This document shows positions 1 through 8,319 of a stretch of 64,000 nucleotides of DNA, one piece after another. The notes beneath the pieces are model-generated. The model did not search any database and was not told the origin of the DNA. It saw nothing but the letters and a program-made list of their open reading frames with translations. Every line of letters starts with the position of its first letter. Position 1 is the stretch's first letter. The position numbers were made by a program, and so were the translations under genes. The DNA is taken from positions 434,001 through 498,000 of the forward strand of contig NZ_JAARML010000005.1 in assembly GCF_011759375.1 (NCBI RefSeq). Direction: 5' to 3'. Origin of the DNA: Paraflavitalea devenefica (GTDB taxonomy: Bacteria; Bacteroidota; Bacteroidia; Chitinophagales; Chitinophagaceae).

Positions 1-80
1 TGGGCTTTTGTCCGCAGTACGCTTTGGAGCAAGGCCTCCGGGAAACGTTGCAATGGTACCATCAAAATAAGTGGTTATAA
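1..80 (+). CDS. C-terminal end of an NAD-dependent epimerase-like protein (partial)
   Basis: Only the last 25 codons are present, read in frame from base 3 to the TAA at 78-80. The peptide ends LEQGLRETLQWYHQNKWL, which resembles the tail of extended SDR/NAD-dependent epimerases, where an acidic helix precedes a W-Y pair. It stops 25 bp before the inositol-phosphate synthase gene, so it may be the first gene of the lipid operon. Some ketoceramide reductases belong to this family, which would suit the context, but that is inference from position alone because the catalytic part lies outside the window. Confidence 0.5.
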   Translation, partial: GFCPQYALEQGLRETLQWYHQNKWL

Positions 81-105
81 TTTATTATAAGAAAAATCAA
101 GGATT

Positions 106-1431
106 ATGAAGAAACAAATATTGCCGGCAGAAGGAAAATTAGGCATCCTGCTTCCAGGTTTGGGCGCAGTGGCCTCAACTGTGATTGCGGGAGTTATTGC
201 TACCAGGAAGGGCTTGTCCAAACCGATCGGATCGCTTACCCAAACCGGCCATATCGAGCTGGAAGAAGGAGAGGGGGACCGTTATCCGCTTATCAGGGAT
301 TATGTACCGCTGGCTGCACTGGAAGATGTGGTGTTTGGCGGATGGGATATTTATGAGGACAATGTATACCAGGCTGCCAGTCATGCGCGGGTACTTGACC
401 AGCATTTGCTGGACGCTATCAGGCCCGAACTGGAAGTGATCAAGCCGATGAAGGCTGTTTTTGACCGGAATTATGTAAAGAACCTGGATGGCACCTTCAT
501 CAAGCAATCCGCTACCAAGTGGGATGCTGCCCAGGAACTGATCAAAGATATTGAAGCATTCAGGAAAGCTAACAAGGTAAGCCGTGTGGTGATCGTATGG
601 ACCGGCTCTACAGAAAAGTACCTGGAGCAATCAGCCGTGCATGAAACGATCGCTTCTTTTGAAGCAGGACTGAAGAACAATGATGTGAATATTGCCCCCA
701 GCATGGTGTATGCTTATGCCGCCGTAAGCCAGGGCGTTCCTTTTATCAATGGCGCGCCGAACCTGACCACTGATATTCCTGCGATCGTACAACTGGCCCG
801 CAAAACGAAAACGCCTATTGGCGGCAAGGATTTTAAAACCGGGCAAACACTGATGAAAACCATTGTGGCTCCTGGTCTGGCCGCACGCTCCCTGGGCGTG
901 AATGGCTGGTTCTCTACCAATATCCTGGGCAACCGGGACGGCCTGGTGCTGGATGATGAACAGAACTTTAAAACGAAGGAAGTGTCCAAACTGGGTGTAC
1001 TGGAAGATATCCTGCGTCCCGACCTGCATCCTGATCTGTATGGTGAGCTGTACCATAAGATCCGCATCAATTATTATCCTCCTCATGGAGATAATAAAGA
1101 AAGCTGGGATAATATCGACATTTTCGGCTGGCTCAATTATCCCATGCAGATCAAGATCAATTTCCTCTGCCGTGATTCTATCCTGGCTGCCCCCATTGTA
1201 TTGGACCTGGCGCTTTTCGCCGACCTGGCCCAACGCGCAGGCATGTATGGCGTGCAGGATTGGTTGTCTTTTTATCTTAAATCACCCCAGACGCAACAGG
1301 GCCTGCCTGCGGAGAATGATATTTTCAAACAACTGAATACCCTGAAACAGGTATTGCGCACTATAAAGCAGCAGGAAACACAGGAGTTACCTGCATTGGA
1401 CCTTACTAAAGAAACAGCACCGGCTATATGA
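106..1431 (+). CDS. ino1: myo-Inositol-1-phosphate synthase (inositol-3-phosphate synthase)
   Basis: Cytosolic NAD-dependent isomerase converting glucose-6-phosphate to inositol-3-phosphate, the head group for inositol lipids. The 441-residue protein matches the length of bacterial enzymes. An NAD-binding glycine-rich segment is visible at residues 13-24 (PGLGAVAST). Family blocks follow: WTGSTEKY (~165), FINGAPNLTTD (~214), the GGKDFKTGQT substrate-binding segment (~244), and SLGVNGWFSTNILGNRDG (~266), then the KIRINYYPPHGD region. It is the first complete gene of an eight-gene co-directional block and its last four bases (ATGA) overlap the next start, indicating translational coupling. Identification is strong from motifs; no database search was run. 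Confidence 0.95.
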   Translation: MKKQILPAEGKLGILLPGLGAVASTVIAGVIATRKGLSKPIGSLTQTGHIELEEGEGDRYPLIRDYVPLAALEDVVFGGWDIYEDNVYQAASHARVLDQHLLDAIRPELEVIKPMKAVFDRNYVKNLDGTFIKQSATKWDAAQELIKDIEAFRKANKVSRVVIVWTGSTEKYLEQSAVHETIASFEAGLKNNDVNIAPSMVYAYAAVSQGVPFINGAPNLTTDIPAIVQLARKTKTPIGGKDFKTGQTLMKTIVAPGLAARSLGVNGWFSTNILGNRDGLVLDDEQNFKTKEVSKLGVLEDILRPDLHPDLYGELYHKIRINYYPPHGDNKESWDNIDIFGWLNYPMQIKINFLCRDSILAAPIVLDLALFADLAQRAGMYGVQDWLSFYLKSPQTQQGLPAENDIFKQLNTLKQVLRTIKQQETQELPALDLTKETAPAI

Positions 1432-1874
1432 CGGGCATAGCCAGCATTATTGCAACTGCAGGCGGTATTGGCTTTCTCAAAAAAGGAGGAGGCACTGCTG
1501 CCGCAGTTGTTTTTTGTATTGCCTGGTACTTTTTCCCGATGGGATACGCTTACCAGGCTTTATTGCTGGTAGTGCTGCTGGCAGCAGGTACATGGAGCGC
1601 CACCAAAATGGAAACAGTGTGGGAACATGACAGCAACAAGATCGTTATAGACGAGGTGGCGGGCATGATGATAACGCTGGCCTTTCTGCCAAATGACATT
1701 GTGTACATTATTACCGGCTGTGTGCTGTTCCGCTTTTTTGATATTGTAAAGCCACTGGGTATCGCCCGCGCAGAACTGTTGCCGCGTGGCATGGGTGTGA
1801 TGGCGGATGATGTACTGGCAGGTATTTACGCCCAGTTGATCCTGCGGGCAATGGTGATGGCTAAACTTTTTTGA
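1428..1874 (+). CDS. PgpA-family membrane phosphatase (probable phosphatidylinositol-phosphate phosphatase)
   Basis: A 148-residue membrane protein of the phosphatidylglycerophosphatase A family. The family signature KIVIDEVAGMM is present near residue 72 and a second acidic motif, MADDVLAG, lies near the C-terminus; four hydrophobic segments are visible. The usual PgpA substrate is phosphatidylglycerol phosphate. Between inositol-phosphate synthase and a CDP-alcohol phosphotransferase, the better inference is removal of phosphate from phosphatidylinositol phosphate, the role assigned to the equivalent gene in Bacteroides inositol-lipid clusters. The start overlaps the previous stop and the end overlaps the next start by four bases each. 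Confidence 0.85.
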   Translation: MTGIASIIATAGGIGFLKKGGGTAAAVVFCIAWYFFPMGYAYQALLLVVLLAAGTWSATKMETVWEHDSNKIVIDEVAGMMITLAFLPNDIVYIITGCVLFRFFDIVKPLGIARAELLPRGMGVMADDVLAGIYAQLILRAMVMAKLF

Positions 1875-2257
1875 CCATGATCACTTTTCTGAAAGCCAAT
1901 ATGGCCTCGCTGGTGGCTTCACTGAGTGATTTTTTGATGACGGTATTGCTGGTGCAATGGTGCGGAACGGACGTAGTGATGGCAGCAGTAGCAGGTACTA
2001 TGACGGGCGGTATTGTTAATTTTTTAATAGGCAGGCATTGGGTTTTCAAGGCAGGCGATGAAAGGGCAGTAAGGCAACTTTGGAAGTATGCGCTGGTATG
2101 GACCGGCAATTTGTTGTTGAATACAGGCGGGGTATACCTGCTGGCTTATGGCGCCGGCTTCCATTATGCAGCATCGAAGGTAATTACTTCCCTGCTGGTT
2201 GCTTTCCTGTACAATTATCCCTTGCAAAAGCATTTCGTGTTTAGCAATAATTGGTAG
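1871..2257 (+). CDS. GtrA-like four-helix membrane protein
   Basis: A 128-residue protein with four predicted membrane helices. Features include an N-terminal ANMASLVASLSDF segment, a TGGIVNFLIGRHWVF motif typical of GtrA proteins, and a C-terminal NYPLQKHFVF end. GtrA relatives are thought to move polyprenyl-linked sugars, or otherwise help glycan transfer, across the inner membrane. Coupled on both sides to lipid genes (4-bp overlap upstream, 3-bp gap downstream), it may help flip or glycosylate an inositol lipid; this is inference from position. Confidence 0.85.
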   Translation: MTMITFLKANMASLVASLSDFLMTVLLVQWCGTDVVMAAVAGTMTGGIVNFLIGRHWVFKAGDERAVRQLWKYALVWTGNLLLNTGGVYLLAYGAGFHYAASKVITSLLVAFLYNYPLQKHFVFSNNW

Positions 2258-2260
2258 ACG

Positions 2261-4810
2261 ATGATTAGTTTGATTGATATTAAGAAGGGATTGACCTTAT
2301 TCTTTTTTGTTGTAGGCTCTTTTGTTTATGCACAAGGGCAAACGGTCGTGAGGGGGACTATCAGAGACGCTCAAACCCGCTCACCACTTGCTTTTGTGAG
2401 TGTTTATTTCAAAGGCAGCAAGGGCGTGGTGAGCGACGAGGATGGCCGTTATACGATTTCCACCGCCAATCCGAAAAATGTAACGCTGGAGTTTTCCTTT
2501 GCCGGGTATAAAGTATTTCAGAAAACGATCGTGGCCGGCATCACGCAGGACCTTGATGTGAACATGGAGCTGGAGGAAATGGCGGCGGTGGTGGTAGGTA
2601 AAAGAAGAAGGACCAAATACAGTAATAAGAATAACCCGGCGGTAGACCTGATCAGGAAAGTGGTGGACAACAGGGACCGCAACCGGATGAGCGCTGCTGA
2701 TTTCTTACAATACCAGCAGTACGAGAAAATGGAACTTTCTCTTACGAACAAACCGGAAAAGCTGATGAACAACAGGCTTTTAAAAAACTACAGGTTTTTA
2801 GTAGAGAACCAGGATACTTCGAAGATCGAAGGGAAGGGCCTTGTGCCCGTTTACCTCGAAGAAACGCTTTCCGATAAGTTCTACCGGAAAGATCCCCGTA
2901 AAGAAAAGACCTATGTGCTGGCCAAAAAGAAAGTAAACCTCGGTGAGTTTGTAGACAATGAGGGCATTACACGGTACCTGAACAGCATGTACATGCCTAT
3001 CGACATTTATGAGCCTAACCTCACTTTACTCTCCAACCAATTATTAAGTCCCATTTCGGACCTGGCGCCTACCTTTTACCGGTTTTACCTGCGTGATACA
3101 ATAGAATTGGATGGGATCAAACTGGTGCGTTTGAATTTCGCCCCCCGCAATCCCAACGACCTTTTGTTCAGGGGAATGATGTACGTCACCCTCGATAGCA
3201 ACTACGCCGTGCAGAAGATACAAATGGAGCTGACAAGGCATGCCAATCTCAACTGGACAAGAGAACTGCGCATTAAGCAGGACTTCGAGCGTGGAACTGA
3301 TGGCCGGTATCATGTGATCATGAGCAATATACTTACAGAGTTTGCCTTGTCTAAAAAAGCTTCCGGCGGCCTGGTGGGAGAGCGAACCGTTTCTTATAAA
3401 AATTACGTCATCAACCAGCAGGCCCCTGATTCGGTGTATGAAGGCAAAGCGGAAGTGATCGTTGACAGGCCCGCTGCTACTACGGATAGTTTCTGGGTAG
3501 CCAACCGGCATACGGCGCTTTCTTCGACAGAAGAGAAGGCCTACACCAATATGGACAGCCTGAAAAACATGAAGTCGTACCGGCGGCTGATGGACTGGGC
3601 CACTTTTTTCCTCGCAGGGTATAAATCTGCCGGTCCGTTCGACATCGGGCCGGTGAATGCATTTTATAGTTTTAACCCGGTAGAAGGTTTCAGGTTACGC
3701 TTCGGTGGGCGCAGCACGCCGAAATTCAGCAAGCGGCTTTATTTTGAAACGTATGCAGCGTACGGTTTTAAGGATGAGCGGATGAAGTATTTCTTATCAG
3801 GCGCCTATTCCTTTAATGGTAAATCCATCTATTCCTTTCCCTTGAATTTTGTACGGCTGAGTTTCCAGCATGACACGAAGATACCGGGACAGGAACTCCA
3901 GTTTGTACAGGAAGATAATTTCCTGCTGTCTTTCAAACGGGGTGACAATAACAAATGGCTGTACAATGATATTTTCACGGCCGAGTACGTACGGGAATTT
4001 GGTAAGAATATCAGCTATACCTTCGGTTTCAAGAACTGGAGACAACAGGCTGCCGGCAGTATTGTGTATCAAAAGCTGAACGGCAGTGATATAACCACCG
4101 TGCCTGACATAACCACTACCGAGCTTTCGGCAGAGTTGCGCTGGGCGCCGAACGAGCAGTTTTACCAGGGAAAGGCTTACCGCATTCCCATTTATAATAA
4201 GTACCCTATTTTCCGCCTTCGCTTTATTGCCGGCATCAAAGGGCTGGTGAACGGTGATTATGATTACCAGAACCTGACCCTTAATATTTTCAAGCGGTTT
4301 TATTTGTCGCAGTTCGGTTATGCCGACGTAGTGACAGAGGGCGGTTATACTTTCGGACAACTTCCTTACCCTTTGCTCACGATCCACCGGGCCAACCAAA
4401 CTTATGCTTACCAGCTCAATTCTTTCAATATGATGAACTTCATGGAGTTTGTCAGCGACCATTATCTATCGGTAAGTACGGATTATTATTTCAATGGGTT
4501 CATCTTTAATAAACTGCCGCTCATTAAAAAGCTGAAGCTGCGTGAGGTGGCCGGCTTTAAAATGCTGTATGGCGGCGTACGCAGGGAAAATGATCCTGCC
4601 TATAATAAGGGGACGTTTTTGTTCCCTACCGACGAAACAGGCAAAACAACTACTTTTTCCCTGGGCAATAAACCTTATATAGAGGCCAATGTGGGTATCG
4701 GCAATATTTTCAAGGTGCTGCGGGTAGACCTGGTGAAGCGCCTTACGTACCTGGAAAACCCGGATGTGCCGAACTGGGGCATCCGCGCCAGGGTAAAGTT
4801 TGATTTTTGA
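2261..4810 (+). CDS. DUF5686 family outer-membrane protein with carboxypeptidase-like regulatory domain
   Basis: An 849-residue exported protein. A signal peptide (cleavage near FVYAQGQT, about residue 26) precedes a carboxypeptidase-regulatory-like beta-sandwich (residues ~28-110, VVRGTIRDAQTRSPLAFVSV). A long DUF5686 region follows, and the C-terminal half alternates polar and aromatic residues as in an outer-membrane barrel, ending in phenylalanine (RVKFDF). DUF5686 proteins are common in Bacteroidota and lack a firm function. The gene starts 3 bp after the GtrA gene and is 15 bp from the phosphotransferase gene, so it belongs to the lipid operon. A role in placing lipids or glycans in the outer membrane is possible but unproven. 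Confidence 0.88.
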   Translation: MISLIDIKKGLTLFFFVVGSFVYAQGQTVVRGTIRDAQTRSPLAFVSVYFKGSKGVVSDEDGRYTISTANPKNVTLEFSFAGYKVFQKTIVAGITQDLDVNMELEEMAAVVVGKRRRTKYSNKNNPAVDLIRKVVDNRDRNRMSAADFLQYQQYEKMELSLTNKPEKLMNNRLLKNYRFLVENQDTSKIEGKGLVPVYLEETLSDKFYRKDPRKEKTYVLAKKKVNLGEFVDNEGITRYLNSMYMPIDIYEPNLTLLSNQLLSPISDLAPTFYRFYLRDTIELDGIKLVRLNFAPRNPNDLLFRGMMYVTLDSNYAVQKIQMELTRHANLNWTRELRIKQDFERGTDGRYHVIMSNILTEFALSKKASGGLVGERTVSYKNYVINQQAPDSVYEGKAEVIVDRPAATTDSFWVANRHTALSSTEEKAYTNMDSLKNMKSYRRLMDWATFFLAGYKSAGPFDIGPVNAFYSFNPVEGFRLRFGGRSTPKFSKRLYFETYAAYGFKDERMKYFLSGAYSFNGKSIYSFPLNFVRLSFQHDTKIPGQELQFVQEDNFLLSFKRGDNNKWLYNDIFTAEYVREFGKNISYTFGFKNWRQQAAGSIVYQKLNGSDITTVPDITTTELSAELRWAPNEQFYQGKAYRIPIYNKYPIFRLRFIAGIKGLVNGDYDYQNLTLNIFKRFYLSQFGYADVVTEGGYTFGQLPYPLLTIHRANQTYAYQLNSFNMMNFMEFVSDHYLSVSTDYYFNGFIFNKLPLIKKLKLREVAGFKMLYGGVRRENDPAYNKGTFLFPTDETGKTTTFSLGNKPYIEANVGIGNIFKVLRVDLVKRLTYLENPDVPNWGIRARVKFDF

Positions 4811-4825
4811 TTAAAACGTTTTGTT

Positions 4826-5533
4826 ATGAGCCAGATCGTTATGCGTGACCGTTTGCAAAAAGGCATTTACAGCATTATAGACCCGGTGGTACGTGGCCTG
4901 GTGAAGGTGGGCGTTACACCTAATTTTATTACGACCACCGGCCTTGTACTGAATGTTGGCGTGGCGATCGTGTTTATTGTGGGCGCTGAGGAAGGTAACC
5001 GGGGAGACTTTTCTTATGTTGGCTGGGCAGGCGCCCTGATCCTGTTTGCCGGGTTGTTTGACATGCTGGACGGGCAGGTGGCGCGGATAGGCAATATGAG
5101 TTCCCGCTTTGGCGCTTTGTACGATTCTGTGCTGGACCGCTATAGTGAATTGTTTATGTTCCTCGGTATTTGTTATTACCTGGTGGCCCATCATTATTTC
5201 CTGAGCTCTTTATTTGCCTTTATTGCATTGATCGGCTCTATGATGGTGAGTTATACACGCGCCCGCAGTGAGGGGCTGGGTATCGAGAACAAAGGTGGTT
5301 TAATGCAACGGCCGGAAAGGGTGGTGCTGACTGCTGTATCGGCGATTGCCTGCGGTATTACGGCCTCCGTTATTGGCGGTGATTATAAATTGTCTGTTCC
5401 CGGCCTTCCTTTCCATGTGTTTGAAACGATGTCGGTTTTCACGATCCCTATTACCGTGATGGCTGTTTTAACAAATATTACCGCTGTTAAAAGATTGATA
5501 GACGCCAAAAAAGCACTTGACAATAAAGTATGA
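4826..5533 (+). CDS. CDP-alcohol phosphotransferase (probable phosphatidylinositol-phosphate synthase)
   Basis: A 235-residue integral membrane enzyme. The CDP-alcohol phosphotransferase signature (DG-x2-AR-x8-G-x3-D-x3-D) is intact at residues ~78-110: it runs from DMLDGQVARIG to GALYDSVLDRYSE. Such enzymes transfer a phosphatidyl group from CDP-diacylglycerol to an alcohol. With inositol-phosphate synthase and a phosphatase in the same operon, the likely acceptor is inositol-1-phosphate, giving phosphatidylinositol phosphate. Phosphatidylglycerophosphate synthase is the main alternative. It overlaps the next gene by four bases (ATGA). Confidence 0.9.
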   Translation: MSQIVMRDRLQKGIYSIIDPVVRGLVKVGVTPNFITTTGLVLNVGVAIVFIVGAEEGNRGDFSYVGWAGALILFAGLFDMLDGQVARIGNMSSRFGALYDSVLDRYSELFMFLGICYYLVAHHYFLSSLFAFIALIGSMMVSYTRARSEGLGIENKGGLMQRPERVVLTAVSAIACGITASVIGGDYKLSVPGLPFHVFETMSVFTIPITVMAVLTNITAVKRLIDAKKALDNKV

Positions 5534-6075
5534 CGCGTAGTTTTTTTCTGCTATTGCTGAGCTGCCTGTCTTTTTTATACGCAGCAGCGCAGGAGGGCTT
5601 CCCGGTTCCGGCAGGTAACGCTCAACAGTTGTTTTACCTGCAACGTACTTCCAATACCAATACGATTGTGTATGAGCTGAATTATAAGAACGGGACACTG
5701 GACAAACGCAATCCTGTACATCCTTTCTGGATCCGGTATACCGAGCAAAGTCAAAGGGCCGAGTTGAGTTGGATCCAGCGTACGTTTGCCTACGGGGTGA
5801 GGATAAAACTGATGGAGGATAGCAGTTACCGGGTACGGTTGGTTTCTTATGCGGGCTATTCCATGTACCTGAAAAAGGGAGCAGACGGGAAATACAGGCT
5901 GCATGCGCCCATTAACGGGCAGCTAATGATACTTAATCGCGTTTTTGTCAAGATCACGGGCGGCTCTATGTGGTCACCGGATATCGAGTATTTCGAGTTG
6001 AGTGGGACAGATCCGGCCACCGGCAAGCCTGTTTCTGAACGCAGGAAGGTATTGGCCAGTGAGATCAAAGAGTGA
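5530..6075 (+). CDS. Secreted DUF4833-family protein
   Basis: A 181-residue protein with a signal peptide (MTRSFFLLLLSCLSFLYAAAQ). The mature part has the DUF4833 pattern, including LFYLQRTSNTNTIVYELNY, NPVHPFWIRY and a C-terminal MWSPDIEYFELSG. It is probably periplasmic and rich in beta strands, and no catalytic motif is evident. It overlaps both neighbours by four bases, so its production is coupled to the phosphotransferase and the hydroxylase. DUF4833 genes commonly neighbour inositol-lipid genes in Bacteroidota, but the function is not known to me. Confidence 0.8.
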   Translation: MTRSFFLLLLSCLSFLYAAAQEGFPVPAGNAQQLFYLQRTSNTNTIVYELNYKNGTLDKRNPVHPFWIRYTEQSQRAELSWIQRTFAYGVRIKLMEDSSYRVRLVSYAGYSMYLKKGADGKYRLHAPINGQLMILNRVFVKITGGSMWSPDIEYFELSGTDPATGKPVSERRKVLASEIKE

Positions 6076-6725
6076 TCGTTATTTTAAATTTTTGTGCGAT
6101 GAAAAAGTTGTATGTATCCAACTCTACCGAATCGGTGAGAATGTTCAGGAGCGCCTGGATGGAAGCTTTGTCGAAAGTGCATTTTTCAGTGCCCCTGTTT
6201 ATTTATATTCCCGTGATCGGGTTTATGACCTGGTTGGCTATTGATAAAGGCATTTCAACAGGGTATTATTTTTTATTCCTGGTTGCCGGCATTGCCGTAT
6301 GGACTGCTACAGAATATGTATTACACCGGTTTGTTTTCCATTTTGAGCCTTCTTCTGAATGGGGCAAGCGTATCCATTTTATTTTTCATGGCGTGCACCA
6401 CGATTATCCCAAGGACGCCAAACGCCTGGTGATGCCTCCCTCAGCCAGCATTCCACTGGCCGTCGGTTTTTACTTTTTATTTTCCGGGCTGTTCCCGGAT
6501 AAGGTTTACCTGTATCCTTTTTATGCCGGTTTTATTGCCGGCTACCTGGTGTATGATATGCTGCATTATGCCATGCACCATTATAATTTCAAGAGTGATC
6601 TCATGAAGCGGGTGAAGCAACACCATATGCTGCATCATTATTCAGATCCCACAAAAGGGTATGGCGTAAGCTCTTCGCTGTGGGACATTATTTTGAGATC
6701 AGGTTTCCCCAAGAAGAAAAAGTAA
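6072..6725 (+). CDS. Fatty-acid hydroxylase superfamily protein (FA2H-like)
   Basis: A 217-residue di-iron membrane hydroxylase. All expected histidine clusters are visible: HRFVFHF (~85), HFIFHGVHHDYP (~101), HYAMHHY (~163) and HHMLHHY (~184). The spacing and the VHHDYP and GYGVSSSLWD motifs resemble sphingolipid fatty-acid 2-hydroxylases (FA2H/Scs7) more than sterol desaturases. Between inositol-lipid genes and an Aur1-like enzyme, it most likely hydroxylates a ceramide or its fatty acid. The substrate is inferred. The first ATG, overlapping the previous stop, is used; a later ATG at 6108 would give a shorter N-terminus. Confidence 0.88.
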   Translation: MIVILNFCAMKKLYVSNSTESVRMFRSAWMEALSKVHFSVPLFIYIPVIGFMTWLAIDKGISTGYYFLFLVAGIAVWTATEYVLHRFVFHFEPSSEWGKRIHFIFHGVHHDYPKDAKRLVMPPSASIPLAVGFYFLFSGLFPDKVYLYPFYAGFIAGYLVYDMLHYAMHHYNFKSDLMKRVKQHHMLHHYSDPTKGYGVSSSLWDIILRSGFPKKKK

Positions 6726-6726
6726 T

Positions 6727-7662
6727 ATGCTGAAATCTGCCCCTGCTGTATTTTTTGCGCCGAGGACTGTTGTGGTTACAACCCTTATTGCTGTTTTGTA
6801 CCTGCTGCTGTCCGTATGGCTGGTAGGCTTCAAGCCGGACCAACTGGTATTGATCGCTATTTTCAACGGGCTGTACTATAGCTCCGGTATTACGCGGAAG
6901 TTCATTACCGGGTTTTCCATCTTTATCGTTTACTGGATCATTTATGATTACATGAAAGCCTTCCCCAATTACACTTTCGGGGAAGTGCATATTGGGGAAT
7001 TGTACAACGCAGAAAAGGGGCTATTCGGCATTACCACCAAAGCAGGCATCATTACGCCCAATGAATTTTTCCAACAACATCATAATGGAGTAGGTGATCT
7101 GCTGAGCGGCCTGTTTTATTTGTGCTGGGTGCCGGTACCCTTGTTGTTTGCCACTTATTTATTTTTCAGGGACCGGTCTTTGTTCCTGCAGTTTGCGCTT
7201 GCGTTTTTTGTGGTGAACATGATCGGTTTTGTAGTGTATTATATTTACCCGGCGGCGCCACCCTGGTATGTACAGGAACATGGGTTCGATTTTATTGCTT
7301 CAACACCTGGTAACACTGCCGGGCTCAAACGGTTTGACGAATTGGTGGGCGCTACGGTTTTTCAATCTTTGTATGCCAAGGGGTCGAATGTTTTTGCAGC
7401 CATGCCTTCTTTACATTCCTCTTACCCGGTGATTGTATTGTTTTATGGCATCAAGGGACGTTACCGGTATGCCAGTGTTGTGTTTGCCGGGATCATGGCA
7501 GGCATCTGGTGGGCGGCCGTATACACCAGTCATCACTATGTGCTGGATGTGCTGGCGGGTATTTGTTGTGCAGCGGCAGGCATTTTCCTGGTAGAGTGGG
7601 GGATTTCCCGGCCGGGATGGTTTTCCAGGTTCTTTCATTCTTATTTGTATAAAATTGTTTAA
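6727..7662 (+). CDS. PAP2-superfamily membrane enzyme, Aur1-like (probable inositol phosphorylceramide synthase)
   Basis: A 311-residue multi-spanning protein. The PAP2 active-site motifs are in the Aur1-like form: AMPSLHSSYP near residue 224 and YTSHHYVLDVLAG near residue 265. They are preceded by the conserved YYIYPAAPPWYVQEHG segment near residue 172. Aur1 enzymes move phosphoinositol from phosphatidylinositol to ceramide. The gene starts one base after the hydroxylase stop and closes the tightly packed block. An inositol phosphorylceramide synthase is the best reading; a generic PAP2 phosphatase is the alternative. Confidence 0.85.
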   Translation: MLKSAPAVFFAPRTVVVTTLIAVLYLLLSVWLVGFKPDQLVLIAIFNGLYYSSGITRKFITGFSIFIVYWIIYDYMKAFPNYTFGEVHIGELYNAEKGLFGITTKAGIITPNEFFQQHHNGVGDLLSGLFYLCWVPVPLLFATYLFFRDRSLFLQFALAFFVVNMIGFVVYYIYPAAPPWYVQEHGFDFIASTPGNTAGLKRFDELVGATVFQSLYAKGSNVFAAMPSLHSSYPVIVLFYGIKGRYRYASVVFAGIMAGIWWAAVYTSHHYVLDVLAGICCAAAGIFLVEWGISRPGWFSRFFHSYLYKIV

Positions 7663-7673
7663 GCGATTTTTTT

Positions 7674-8294
7674 ATGAGTGGCCCTTCTTCTTCACCCGAC
7701 AAACAAGCACTCCTTACCCGGCTAAGCACCGGAAACTTCGACGCCTTCCTGTACGATTGTGATGGCACGCTGGCCGATAATATGGGCGCCCATAAGGCCT
7801 CTTACCGCGCGGTAGCTGCCATGTATGGCTTCGAACTGGATGATGCTATTATCGATGAACTGGCAGGCTGGCCAATTGTACAGGTAGCCGGGGAGATCGG
7901 GAAGCGGTACCAGGTGGATTTTGATCCGGCTGTTTTTGCCCAGCAAAAGAATATATTGTACGAAGGTTCCTTTATCAAGGAGACAAAGCCTATCGAATTT
8001 GTGGTAGCGCATTTGAAAGCGCATGCCGGCAAGGTCCGTATCGGCGTAGTATCCGGCGGCAGCCGCGCGTCGGTTTCCAAAACGCTCCGGTTGCTGGGCA
8101 TCAGCCAACTCGTAGAAGTATTGGTATGCGCGGGGGAAACACCCAACGGCAAACCTTTTCCTGATCCTTTCTTATATGCCGCCAAACAGTTAAGCGTGGA
8201 ACCTTCGAGGTGCCTCGTCTTTGAAGACGGGATCCCCGGTGTACGGGCAGCGGAAGCCGCCGGTATGCGGTGGATACGGATAGATCATTTGTAA
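7674..8294 (+). CDS. HAD-family hydrolase (phosphatase or phosphomutase type)
   Basis: A 206-residue cytosolic protein with all HAD motifs: I DCDGTLADN (residue ~28), II VVSGGSRAS (~125), III lysine in NGKPFPDP (~160) and IV VFEDGIPGVRAA (~182). A helical cap follows motif I, as in the beta-phosphoglucomutase/sugar-phosphatase group. It begins 11 bp after the Aur1-like gene and could be co-transcribed. Dephosphorylation of a sugar or inositol phosphate is plausible, but the substrate cannot be read from the sequence. Confidence 0.88.
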   Translation: MSGPSSSPDKQALLTRLSTGNFDAFLYDCDGTLADNMGAHKASYRAVAAMYGFELDDAIIDELAGWPIVQVAGEIGKRYQVDFDPAVFAQQKNILYEGSFIKETKPIEFVVAHLKAHAGKVRIGVVSGGSRASVSKTLRLLGISQLVEVLVCAGETPNGKPFPDPFLYAAKQLSVEPSRCLVFEDGIPGVRAAEAAGMRWIRIDHL

Positions 8295-8302
8295 TAACTT
8301 TG
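8295..8302 (+). promoter_or_regulatory. Bacteroidota -7 box upstream of methyltransferase gene
   Basis: TAACTTTG fits the Bacteroidota -7 consensus TAnnTTTG. It lies directly after the HAD gene stop and 18 bp before the methyltransferase start. No clear TTTG -33 element sits at the right distance, so this is a partial match. Confidence 0.4.
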
Positions 8303-8319
8303 CAGGTTTATCCAGCATC

